A stretch of DNA of 25,941 nucleotides from Brachionus koreanus (taxonomy: Eukaryota > Rotifera > Eurotatoria > Ploima > Brachionidae). The stretch is taken from the NCBI GenBank assembly GCA_016987375.1, contig PJRA01000263.1, forward strand, positions 726,255 through 752,195. Direction: 5' to 3'. This document shows, piece after piece, positions 1-8,879 of the stretch. A model generated the notes under the pieces. That model was not told where the DNA came from. It saw only the letters and a program-made list of their open reading frames with translations, and made no database searches. A program made the translations under genes and the position numbers. Position 1 is the first letter of the stretch, and every line of letters starts with the position of its first letter.

Positions 1-686
1 TTTACTTTATTTTTTTCTTATTTTTTATTTTTATTTTATTCTATTTAACTATATTTTGATTTTTATTTTATTTTTATTTTTAATCTGAAGGAGCTAAAGC
101 TCGGTACAGAAATACAAATAAATAAATTACATTAAATTTAAAAGAAAATAAAGAAAAAGAAATTTTTTATTATTATGATTCTTTTTGTTGTGAGATCATA
201 ATTAGAATAAGTGAGAAATGAAATAAAAAATTTGACGAAAATCTCTTGAGATTCTCTCGCGAATCTTCATACATTTTTTCTACATGTAAGATCTTTTATG
301 AGATCGTAATGAGAACGAGACCTGGGGATACATTGCTTTTAAGATAACAGTATTAAAATAATTTAAGCTGTTTTGAATGTAACTAGTTGGGAGAAATTCA
401 AATAGTTTTTTGGTTACTTGTTGATTCTGTTTTTTATCAATAAAAAAAATGAAAAAAGAGTACATAAAATTTAGATGGATGGTTAAAAACTAAAAATAAG
501 ATTATATGTTTTCAATTATCAAGTGAAAAAGTAATTTTTCCTAATTTATAAAGTTTTACAACTCTTTCAAAACAGTTGAGATAAACGTTCCACTTGTAAA
601 AACTACATTTAATAAAATTTAAAAAATAATTTTTTTATTTTTTTTTATAGATTTTAATATAGTAATTCTCTAAAATCTTTAAGATT
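1..686. other. AT-rich intergenic segment
   Basis: I see no convincing gene here. The first 80 bases are T-rich low-complexity sequence. Around 81-130 a small GC-richer patch contains the hairpin GAGCT-AAA-GCTC followed by an AAATAAATAAA run, which resembles the 3' tail of a short retroelement. The minus strand carries AATAAA at 639-634, about 50 nt past the stop of the protease gene at 687, so 634-686 is probably that gene's 3' UTR. A 61-codon minus-strand open frame at 280-465 is AT-driven and has no recognisable domain. Confidence 0.5.
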
Positions 687-1640
687 CTATTTTGAGATTT
701 GATCATTTAACCAATTAGACAATTGAGGAACCATAGAAAAAAAACTAGGTGCTTCATTTAAACATTGGCCTTCTTGATCAACAAATACAAAACTAGTAAT
801 GCCGTAATAAATCCACTTATTTTGCTCAAATTTCAGGAGAGGTCCGCCTGAATCACCAAAGCAAACATTTGACCTTGTTTCACTCAAATCTTGAACGCAA
901 TAAAAGTCGTTTTCAAAACCTTCACATAATCCTTGAAGTGGAGTTCCGTTTAAAACAGATAAAGTAGTACTCATCAATTGGCTGGACAAGATTCCTAATT
1001 CATTAAAGCCCCATCCTGTGGTTGTCACTGTTTGACCGAAAATTGCCGAGGGATCAATTGTAAAGGGTAACTCAACAGAAAAAACTAAAGGTGAAAAATT
1101 TAGAATGCTGTTTATGGCAAGAACTGCAATATCATTCTGATTAATAGATCCTGTATAACCAGGATGTATACTAATTCGTCTTACCAAGTAGATATTTTGA
1201 TTTTTAAAAAGATCAAGAAAATTAATTTCACTTATTATCTCAGTTCCTGCTATGATACTGAGAACTTGTTTGTTATTTTGAAAAAATATAGTTGAATTAT
1301 ATGATTGACCAATATCAGAAACACAATGAGCGGCTGTGACCACATATTTTCGGTTTACGATTGTTCCTCCACATCGGTGTTGATAAGAAGTTGGACTGAA
1401 CATTCCAAGTGAGACCATGAACGGAAATGATGCCGGCAATACTGGTTGTCCATTTATAATTTTTTCACTATTGGTCCAATTTTTTGTTTTAACGCTCGGC
1501 AAATTAAAAGAATCAAAAGAAACTTTGAAATTAGTTTTATCTATTTGTTCAACAATGCTTTCTAATACATTTAATTGATTAAATTCACACTGAACATTAT
1601 TCAATTGAAAAATAATTAATAAAAAATAAATAAAACTCAT
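687..1640 (-). CDS. Secreted S1-family (chymotrypsin-fold) serine protease, zymogen
   Basis: This is a complete single-exon gene of 317 aa. Residues 1 to about 18 form a hydrophobic signal peptide (FIYFLLIIF core). A pro-region of about 42 residues follows and ends at Lys60, before the mature N terminus IINGQ, the classic activation site. The triad is intact: His105 in TAAHC, Asp170 in NDIAVL and Ser264 in GDSGGPL. The S1 pocket is not trypsin-like. The residue six before the catalytic Ser (chymotrypsin 189) is Asn258, not Asp, and the usual SWG at 214-216 reads SFV, so specificity may be closer to elastase or chymotrypsin; this is inference. The product is presumably secreted, digestive or extracellular. 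A minus-strand AATAAA lies about 50 nt after the stop. The paralogue at 4274-5227 has identical length and lacks the catalytic Ser. No intron is needed to recover the whole domain. Confidence 0.93.
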   Translation of the reverse strand: MSFIYFLLIIFQLNNVQCEFNQLNVLESIVEQIDKTNFKVSFDSFNLPSVKTKNWTNSEKIINGQPVLPASFPFMVSLGMFSPTSYQHRCGGTIVNRKYVVTAAHCVSDIGQSYNSTIFFQNNKQVLSIIAGTEIISEINFLDLFKNQNIYLVRRISIHPGYTGSINQNDIAVLAINSILNFSPLVFSVELPFTIDPSAIFGQTVTTTGWGFNELGILSSQLMSTTLSVLNGTPLQGLCEGFENDFYCVQDLSETRSNVCFGDSGGPLLKFEQNKWIYYGITSFVFVDQEGQCLNEAPSFFSMVPQLSNWLNDQISK

Positions 1641-1999
1641 TTTAATTTTTTGTTTTGTTTTTTAAGCATTTAAATAATGCAAAAATAGAAATTAATTTGT
1701 TCTTGTTTAAATGAAGTAGTTTAAAAAAAGTCATTTTAATTAAATTACGAAAACTTTTAATTTGAGAGAAGAGAGAAAAAAAATAATTAGTATGCTAGCA
1801 AAATGTGTCACAATTAATTTTAGACAATTATAGAATTTTCTTAAGTCAATTTGTTTTTGTTTCAATTTTAATTTAAATATTTTTATCTTTATTGTTATGT
1901 AGAGTCATAAAATTTTGTAAATTTTTAAAAGGTTGAATATTTTGGAAATAACTCATTGACGCATGTATCATTGTAGCATAATTAGAATTTTTCAATCAA
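1641..1999. other. Intergenic, AT-rich; upstream region of the protease gene
   Basis: There is no gene here. The minus strand just upstream of the protease start is AT-rich, with a small palindrome GCATTATTTAAATGC at about 1661-1675 but no clear TATA box. I see nothing else beyond A/T-biased sequence. Confidence 0.5.
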
Positions 2000-2395
2000 C
2001 TATAACTCTATCCCATCTCAGAAATCAATCCAATCCTTAAGGATCAGTCAAAAAGTAACTCTGATTTGAATAACATAAAGCCGATTTCCATCTCAAATTG
2101 TTTAGCCCAAATATTAGAAAAACTAATCCTTTATAACTCACCTGAGTTAACAAGAATCAATTTGGTTTTAGAAAAAAAAACTTCGTGCAATCATGGCTTT
2201 TTTGTAGTAAAAGAGACCGTACTCAACTATGTTTCAAAAGGGTCGGTATTAAGATTGCTTCCCTTGATGCTGAAAAAGCATTTGACAAAGTTTGGAGGGA
2301 TGAACTTCTCTCTAAGCTACTCTCAAGAATGAATATTTATTCAATTGACTGAACTTAATCTAAATAATTTTCTAAGATAAATAAATAAATAATTT
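2000..2395 (+). mobile_element. Decayed non-LTR retrotransposon (LINE) reverse transcriptase fragment
   Basis: Frameshifted translations give RT pieces in the correct order. First comes a segment reading LNNIKPISISNCLAQILEKL, equivalent to the N-x-RPISLLS-x-LEKL motif of LINE RTs. Then come NQFGF and K-x-FVQSW (the H-QFGFRK and S-x-x-H motifs), and then IASLDAEKAFDKVWRDELLSK, the region carrying the first catalytic Asp. At least two frameshifts separate them. An AAAT microsatellite tail (about 2375-2392) follows. The endonuclease and the YADD half are missing. The family looks different from the element at 6640-8645. Confidence 0.8.
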
Positions 2396-3418
2396 TTCTT
2401 AATCAATTCCAAGAAAAATAAAATCTATTTTAGTGTTGGTGGCCGTGCAAGCGACCAGTAAATGAGCCAAAAATTTTCAAAACTATGACCTTGATAAAAT
2501 CTAAATCCTGATCAAAACTACTCAAATTTTTTATTTTAATAAAAAAAAGTACAAAATTTTTCTCATTGCACATATAAAATCTATTTTTTTTGAATTTTTA
2601 AGAGGTCTACCTCCCTTTGATTTTTGGCTTCTCTTGAATATTTTGTTCAACTGAAGCGAGGCCGTCTTCGCTTTCTTTTTTCTTGAATATTGGGTCCACT
2701 TTTATCAAATATTAATGCATCAGAAACTTCGTTAGTTACGTTTTACCTTCAGATCAGAATTGTTGTTTTCGATATCTTATCTATTTAACAATAAAAAAAT
2801 TTCAATGGTTTTTTAAAATTAAATTTTTAAATATCTTAAAAAAATGATATTTTATATAAATATTCAGGACTTGGAATTTAATTTTAGTTATTTTGAATAA
2901 ATTATTGAAAAAAATTTTTAAAATAAATTCTAAATTTAAACGATTACTAAACGGGCCTAATAGTAACCCGCTAAAAAAAAGGACCAACAACCTTAACTAA
3001 CAGTCCATCAATTTGGCCGATTAGCTTTGTCCGCATTCAAAACTAACATATTTCTTGTTCATAAAAAGACGATCTATTTTTATGCTTCTTAAAATTGAAT
3101 GGCTTAGAATGTTTCTTTTACCAAAAATTCTCATTTTTCTTAAATTTCTCATTGCAATTAAATATACTCTTTAATAACGAAAAAATAATTGATTCCAAGC
3201 TCCAGATTTATGCTTGCGTCCTCTTTTAGGCTTGCAACCATTGGATTAAAACTTTAGTCTGCAATATTAATTATACAGACACAAGTATATTCTTTCAAGT
3301 AATTTTTACAGGATTCATTAAATGTCTTTTCGAGATCAATCATTTTTTTTTAATCAGTTTATATTAAAGAACAAATTTTATCTATAAGTTATTTTGTTTA
3401 GTGCAAGTAATTTTGTTT
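2396..3418. other. Intergenic with eroded coding-like remnants
   Basis: There is no intact gene. Two GC-richer patches on the minus strand encode basic AT-hook-like strings. At about 2745-2596 the frames give NIQEK followed by KRKRRRPR, then, after a frameshift, NIQEK followed by KPKIKGGRPLK. At about 3240-3195 another frame gives CKPKRGRKHKSGAWNQ. Such strings occur in LINE C-termini (RKRGRP motif) and in DNA-binding transposases, so these are probably transposon relics. The ORF at 2802-2990 is A/T-driven and is not called. Confidence 0.35.
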
Positions 3419-3426
3419 CATAAAAG
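3419..3426. repeat. 8-bp target site duplication, left copy (CATAAAAG)
   Basis: It is identical to 3806-3813 and directly abuts the terminal inverted repeats of the MITE. This is the signature of hAT insertion. Confidence 0.85.
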
Positions 3427-3805
3427 CAGACTTGTTTTTAAGTCACAGTTCAAAGTTATTTCTTATTTAAATTTATTTTAAATAAGAAACTGCAAATAAA
3501 GAATCAAAATATTTTATTTTTCATTAATTTTATTCTTAAATTTGCTAAAAAAGTTCTAAATCTATTATGATGTCATAAAAAATGCAAATAATTTTATGTT
3601 CCAAACATTTAAAAAGTTTATGTTTAATGAAACCGAATGTCAAGTTTATTTTTAAAAAAAATTTAATTTAATTTAAAAACATGAAAACTATTTGTTATTA
3701 TTTAATTTATTAAAAAAAAAAAAAAACTTGACTTTAATAATGAAAAAAAAATTTTAAGTCATTGACTTGACTTGACTTAAGACTTGTGACTTAAAAACAA
3801 GTCTG
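3427..3805. mobile_element. Non-autonomous hAT-like element (MITE), 379 bp
   Basis: The termini are a perfect 21-bp inverted repeat (3427-3447 and 3785-3805) beginning CAGACTTGTTTTTAAGTC. The element is flanked by a perfect 8-bp direct repeat, CATAAAAG, at 3419-3426 and 3806-3813. An 8-bp target site duplication and a terminus starting CAG are hallmarks of hAT transposons. The interior has no transposase; it is AT-rich, contains a perfect 13-bp-stem hairpin (3459-3489), a run of 16 or more A, and repeated GACTT/AAGTC motifs near the right end that may be subterminal transposase sites. The exact duplication and termini suggest a fairly recent insertion between the two protease genes. Confidence 0.88.
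3459..3489. repeat. Perfect hairpin inside the MITE
   Basis: The arms 3459-3471 (TTTCTTATTTAAA) and 3477-3489 are exact reverse complements around a 5-nt loop. It lies near the left terminus rather than in the centre, so it is not the symmetry axis of the element. Confidence 0.8.
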
Positions 3806-3813
3806 CATAAAAG
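3806..3813. repeat. 8-bp target site duplication, right copy (CATAAAAG)
   Basis: This is an exact copy of 3419-3426 at the other end of the MITE. Confidence 0.85.
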
Positions 3814-4238
3814 TATTTTTAGAAAAAGTGAGATTTTTTGGCTATAAAAAGAGTAATATTAGTGCTAAAAAGAATTTAAAGCCAAATTGAATGAACAAAT
3901 TGTACAATTTCTGTTGTTCGAATGCAAGCTAGACATTATGTAAAATTGATTTAATGAGAAAGAGTTCAATGGCAATGTTAACTTTAGTCTCATTTATTAT
4001 CTAAATTTTATTTTCAAAATTTTATGCTTTATTTACTTTTTCAAACAAAACTTTATAGCTTTATATTTTCATAAATTTAAAATTAATTTTGAAAAATTTT
4101 GACTTGTGTGTGTGTTTTTCTAGGCTCAATTTTTATGTGTTTTTCAATCTTATTAGATTTAGTTATTAGCGTGATTCTTTTAAAATAAATAAACAATTTT
4201 TGATGCTTTTAAAGAATGAGAAAATTTGGTTGAGAAAA
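3814..4238. other. AT-rich intergenic segment
   Basis: No gene is seen. There is a short GT run at about 4106-4115. The 3' UTR of the downstream protease homologue probably ends close to 4230. Confidence 0.5.
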
Positions 4239-4244
4239 TTTATT
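4239..4244 (-). terminator. Polyadenylation signal AATAAA
   Basis: The plus strand reads TTTATT here, so the minus strand reads AATAAA, about 30 nt past the stop codon of the protease homologue. This is the expected place for a compact 3' UTR. Confidence 0.5.
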
Positions 4245-4273
4245 AGCGATAAAATAAATTAATGAAAAAATAA

Positions 4274-5227
4274 CTATTGAGCATTTTGTTTAATTCTCTG
4301 ATTTATCCACGATGAATATCTGGGTACCATTGTGTAAAAGCTTGGCGCAGTGCTAATACAATTGTCATTATTATCAGCAAACGCAAAGCTTGTAATTCCG
4401 TATAAGACCCATTTGTTTTCTTCAAAAAACACAAGAGGTCCACCCGCGTCTCCAAAACAAATATTTGAATTTTTTTCAGAAAGGTCTTTAGCACAGTAAA
4501 AGTCAGCATCAAATCCTAGGCATTCTGCTTTTGCTGGTGATCCATTCAATATGCTCAGGGTGGATGTCATTAATTGTGTGGATAGGTTTCCCAATTCTGT
4601 AAAACCCCATCCTAATGTTGTCATTAAACCATCTAAAATAGAAGTAGGGTCAGTAATCATTCCAGGGATCTCCACTGAGAATAAATCTGAGGAAAACGTC
4701 ATAAATCTTTGTACACTCAAAATAGCCAAATCACTTGGATCAGTGAGTGATTGAAAATTTTCATTTATGTCAATCGACTCAATTAAAAATATATTTCCTG
4801 TAGATAGTAAGTTTAAGAAATCAAGTTCTTGTAGGCTTTTTAGACCAGCAACTGCAACTAGAACTCTTCTATTGCGTCTATAGAATTCTCTATAGTTGTA
4901 ATTAACGCCTAAATCGCTAAAGCAATGTGCAGCTGTTATAATATGATTATTTGTAAGTATGGATCCTCCACATCGATGAAAGTACATATTTGGTCCAATA
5001 AATCCTAAAGAAACTACAAAAGGAAATGAACCTGGTGCTGCTATTGCTCCATTGATTATTTTCTCTTCTGTTATAGACTTGTTTGTTTTCAAGGTTTCAA
5101 TTTTTGTCATTTGTATTTTGAAGCTATCTGCAGATGACTGTTTAAAAATTTCCTCTAATATTGGCTCTAACGTTGGTCCACATGTTACAAAAAATGCAAA
5201 ATTCAAAAATATTAAAGCTGAAATCAT
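4274..5227 (-). CDS. Catalytically inactive serine protease homologue (S1 fold, catalytic Ser replaced by Ala)
   Basis: This is a complete single-exon gene of 317 aa, paralogous to the gene at 687-1640. It has a hydrophobic signal peptide (residues 1 to about 16), a pro-region ending at Lys56 before IINGA, His101 in TAAHC and Asp166 in SDLAIL. The GDSGG box reads GDAGGPL with Ala261, from GCG; one base change from TCG would explain it. The reading frame is otherwise open over the full fold, all the domain cysteines seen in the paralogue are present, and the activation site is kept. It therefore looks like a maintained protein rather than a dying gene. Known S1 pseudoproteases act as decoys, cofactors or binding proteins; which applies here cannot be told. 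The residue equivalent to chymotrypsin 189 is Asn255, as in the paralogue. A sequencing error at one base is the main alternative to a true inactive form. Confidence 0.92.
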   Translation of the reverse strand: MISALIFLNFAFFVTCGPTLEPILEEIFKQSSADSFKIQMTKIETLKTNKSITEEKIINGAIAAPGSFPFVVSLGFIGPNMYFHRCGGSILTNNHIITAAHCFSDLGVNYNYREFYRRNRRVLVAVAGLKSLQELDFLNLLSTGNIFLIESIDINENFQSLTDPSDLAILSVQRFMTFSSDLFSVEIPGMITDPTSILDGLMTTLGWGFTELGNLSTQLMTSTLSILNGSPAKAECLGFDADFYCAKDLSEKNSNICFGDAGGPLVFFEENKWVLYGITSFAFADNNDNCISTAPSFYTMVPRYSSWINQRIKQNAQ

Positions 5228-5255
5228 TTTTAAATTAAAAAAAAATATTCCTTAA

Positions 5256-5263
5256 TTTATATA
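5256..5263 (-). promoter_or_regulatory. TATA-box candidate for the protease homologue
   Basis: The minus strand reads TATATAAA about 30 nt upstream of the ATG at 5227. A TATA box this close implies a very short 5' UTR, or a TSS almost at the start codon. In a sequence this AT-rich a chance match is possible. Confidence 0.35.
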
Positions 5264-5861
5264 AAAAAATTGAACTTTTATCCGAAAAGTACTTCAAGGT
5301 ATTTTGAATATTTAAATCATTCTACTTTTTTAAATTGGATCATTTAAGAATTATGTAATTTTATTCAAAATGACCCAAGTCATTCTGATAGACTAGTGTT
5401 TTACTTTACTTGAAATGATACTAAAATACAATTTTCAGCCTAATTTTTTATTTTAAATTTAGAATTTTTAATATAAAAACAAAAAAGTTTGTTTTTTAAT
5501 TTTTTATTTTAGAATAAAGTAACTTAAATATTCTTAATTTTAAAAATATGATCTTGAGTGTTTTTTTTCTAACAGAAGTCCGTTTGACACTATGTTTTTA
5601 AGTCAAATTGTTATTAAACAGTCCAAATATTTATAATACATAATTGAATGCTCTAAAAAATAACACATTACTTTTATGAAAAGGTCAAAATTAGTTTAAA
5701 ATTTCACTTATACTTAAATTTTTATAATTAATTTATATTTAAAACTTAATTGACTATTTTTTTTCTACTGATCTATCTGTGTTACGTCATCATCGATCAT
5801 TCTTATGCTAATATTTTAAATACCAGTACGTGACGCATTTAGAAATTTCACCTAATACTTT

Positions 5862-5935
5862 TAATTTAATTCAAGAATAAATAAAGTTTTTAGACTAAGA
5901 ACTTTGATTTGAGAAAAAACGTTTGGATTTTTTTA
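5862..5935 (+). repeat. Diverged direct repeat, copy 1
   Basis: It resembles 6443-6515, with AATAAATAAA, then CTAAGA, CTTTGATTT and AAAAAACGTTTGG in the same order and spacing. The identity is moderate and the ends are unclear. Confidence 0.4.
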
Positions 5936-6442
5936 CTCAAGATTGATAAATAGCTTTGTGACCAAGAAATCAATGTTGAAAATAAATGATAATTTTTTCA
6001 TTATAAATTTTTTCAATGTTTTATTTTTCTAAATAGTTAAAACTACTATTTTTCATTAAACAATTATTTAATTTTTAGAAATTAACTTTATTTAAAATTT
6101 AAATAAATAAATGAAGTCTTAATCAGTTAATAAGGCAAGGACACTAGCCTGTTGATTAGCCCTGACATTGAAATACTTTCAATTATCAATTATTTGTTGC
6201 GGACTAACTCTGTAGCTCCTCACTCCACATCACTAGTACTTGGCTTATGTCAAGGACTAGTTAGTAGATGAAACATTGTTAAAATTAAGCTTTGTTTTTT
6301 GTTAAAAATATATTCTCTTTTGTTAAAATAAAATTGTCTCGAATAAAAATGTTTAAACCTTAAAACCGTCTTTTATTTAAAACCTCAACAGTAACTATAA
6401 AAAATAACCGTTGGTTCAAGCACCTCCACTTGAAACCTCAAC

Positions 6443-6515
6443 ATAATGCTTAAAATTCATAAATAAATAAAATTTTTTGGGCTAAGATCTTTTGATTTTT
6501 TAAAAACGTTTGAAA
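6443..6515 (+). repeat. Diverged direct repeat, copy 2
   Basis: It matches 5862-5935 in motif order (AATAAATAAA, GCTAAGA, TTTTGATTT, AAAAACGTTTG). The copies lie about 580 bp apart on the same strand. Confidence 0.4.
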
Positions 6516-6639
6516 TTTACTTCTTTTCATTAAATATTTGGATGATTTATATTTTCATTCTAAATTTTCACCAAATATTAAGCTATTAAAGCACTTGCAG
6601 TTTTGGAATTTTGTAATTAATAAATAAAAAACTAGATAG

Positions 6640-8645
6640 CCTAGATGGAAACGAATTTTATGATTCCTTTCTAAATAAATATGAGCAACAATGTCAAGCA
6701 CATGTCCCATAAAGAAAAAAAAACTTACGATGTAGTGAAAAATTTGTAAATTACAAAGTGAAAAATGCAGTACGACTTAAACTTAATCCATGGTACAGGA
6801 TGAAATCCTGTAGAAAGATTTTGTATGATAAATTAATGATGCAGTATCGTTTAGCTTGTCGAAATGTAAAATCTATAGTAAAAAAGACCAAAATGGACCA
6901 TGAAAATACTCTTGCAAGAAAAGCGAAAAATGATCCAAAATTAATGTATGCTTATATAGGAAGTAAAATGAAGGTAAGTGTTCAGATAACAGCTATGAAA
7001 ACATAAGTGGGTATCAGAAGTAAATCAAATAACTGTAAATCAGAAGGATATCGCTGGAATGCTCAACGACCATTTTCGCTCTGTCTTTAAAAAAGAACCC
7101 GAAGATTTTTTGCATCTTATTAATGATGTACTAGCTAAAATCAATCCTGACACCACTGAAAGAAAACTAAAAATTTTAAACATAAGTAAACTATGGGATT
7201 GGATGATGTCCATCCTTTAATATTAAAGAAATGTGCCAAAGGTCGCTAGAACTGGGAAAAGTACCAATTGAGTGGAAAAAAGGCAATAAAACACCAATTT
7301 TTAAAAAAAAAAGTCGAAAGGAACCTAGAAACCAGTACCCCTCACATCAGTGTTATGCAAAGTATTAGAGAGTATAATCAGGGATTAGCTTATGTATTTT
7401 CTTCAGAAAAATAATCTTATCGGTAAGAGTCAGCATGGTTTTGTTCCTTAAAAAAGATGTGTAACCAATCTTCTCGAAACACTGGACATGATAACGAGTG
7501 GGACAGTGTTGACGAGATACTTCTTGATTTCTTTAGGGCTTTTGATACAGTACCACATAAACGCCTTCTGCATAAACGCCATAAAGAACTTATGGTCTAG
7601 GGAAACAAATGATAAAATGGCTTGAAGATTTTCTATGTAATCGAACTCAGCATGTAGTCTTCAGAAACTCTGTATCTGAATGGTCTGCGGTTTTAAGCGT
7701 AGTTCCTCAGGGGTCTGTTCTTGGACCAATATTATTCATCCTATACATAAATGACCTTCCAGATTGTGTTTCAAATAAGATGCAAATGTATGCTGATGAT
7801 TCAAAAATATTGTAAATCAAGTTTATGATAAAATGAAGTTACAGAAAGATCTTGATGCAATTTGAGAATGGATAAATGGATAAAAGTTTGGGGTATGGGT
7901 TTGTGTGCCACAAAGTGCAAAGTTATGCGTTTTGGAAGATTGAACGAGAGGCATAAGTGTAAAACTCATACTAAAGAAGAGAGTGAGAACGTATTACTAG
8001 AGGTCACTAGTTGCGAGATGGACTTAGGAGTTTAAAGTGGACTGCGCAGGTAGAAAATACAGGTACAAAAGCTAATTAGATCCTAGGAATGCTAAAGCGA
8101 ACTTTTGATAGTAGAGATAAGAGCCTATGGGCAAAATTTTATATAAATCTATGGTAAGACCTCATCTAGAGTTTGCAGTGCAAGTGTGGAATTCAAGTAA
8201 AAAGACGGATGTAAATGCATTTGGAGCAATGCAAAACTGAGTGAAAGAAGAGTAAGAGGAGATTTGATTAAAATGTATAATCTAGCCAGTGGACTGAAAA
8301 ATGCCTAGCTATCCAAAGTTCCGTTATCCATATCAGAAGAGAAAAGGACAATTTTAAGAGGCAATAGTATGAGAATGCACAGGGAAAGCTAAGAAAACTA
8401 AGAAACGATTTTGCAAGTGCGGTGACTGCCTGGCATGTTTTCTTCTTAAATAGAGTGATTCCTCAATGGAATAGGTTGCCTGATAGTGTTATAAAATCCA
8501 AATCCACCCAAGCTTACCAAGTTGCGTTGGACAAATTCAATGGATATGTCTGCTTAAGCTCCATACCGCCAAGCAGTAATAGGCTCAGATATTTTTTTTA
8601 AAATTTCGCAGCAAGAACTACTACTAGTTACTACTACTACTAAAA
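6640..8645 (+). mobile_element. 5'-truncated, inactive Jockey/CR1-type LINE
   Basis: Translating all three plus frames recovers an ordered ORF2 from the linker after the endonuclease to the C terminus. 6758-7006 encodes the pre-RT linker (VRLKLNPWYRMKS and KLMYAYIGSK). At about 7430-7500 the HGFV and CVTNLLETLDMI motifs appear. 7609-7815 encodes the palm: VPQGSVLGPILFILYINDLP and the catalytic YADD. Then come KCKVMRFGR (about 7914) and, near 8150-8500, the C-terminal signature V/RPHLEF, RRVRGDLI and FFLNRVIPQWNRLPDSV. Stops and frameshifts break it in many places, so it cannot make an active protein. It ends in an ACT/TAC microsatellite (about 8616-8642), a typical LINE 3' tail. No endonuclease is present, fitting 5' truncation during insertion. 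Confidence 0.9.
8616..8642 (+). repeat. (ACT)n microsatellite, LINE 3' tail
   Basis: This is a run of ACT units, interrupted once by AGTT, directly after the C-terminal LINE coding remnant. CR1/Jockey-type elements often end in short tandem repeats rather than poly(A). It fixes the 3' boundary and plus orientation of the element. Confidence 0.7.
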
Positions 8646-8879
8646 TATAGTAAGAAACGGTAAGCAATATTGAGATTTTTTTATTCTTAATTCAAAATAA
8701 AGTTTCAAAATTTTTGAAAAAAGTCAATTTTTTCATATTTCTAACCTTCATATTTTTTACCTAATTTTTTTGCTTTAAGCATTTTTGAATTATTAAATCA
8801 ACTCTAAGGTTAAAATTTGATAGTTAAACATAAATTAACATTAATTATAATTTTTTTAGCCCCAAATTTCACCTTATTT

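Larger units (their letters stand above)
5264..6639. other. AT-rich intergenic segment with a diverged direct repeat
   Basis: There is no gene. Two stretches, about 5862-5935 and 6443-6515, share an ordered pattern: an AATAAATAAA run, then CTAAGA, then TTTGATTT, then AAAAACGTTTG. They are probably two old copies of one repeat. A GC-richer patch at about 6125-6265 does not translate into anything I recognise and may be another eroded element. Confidence 0.4.

Noticed and set aside
280..465. 61-codon minus-strand frame near the window start
   Set aside because: It has no signal peptide, domain or balanced codon use, and lies in AT-rich flanking DNA.
3640..3800. GACTT-rich stretch considered as a CRISPR-like or satellite array
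   Set aside because: The units are too short and irregular, and the stretch is explained as the subterminal region of the hAT-like MITE.
4303..4754. Frames overlapping the protease homologue on both strands
   Set aside because: They are shadows of the 317-aa S1 gene, with no domain of their own.
6400..6440. GGTTCAAGC string considered as a tRNA T-loop
   Set aside because: No acceptor stem, anticodon arm or D-loop can be paired around it.
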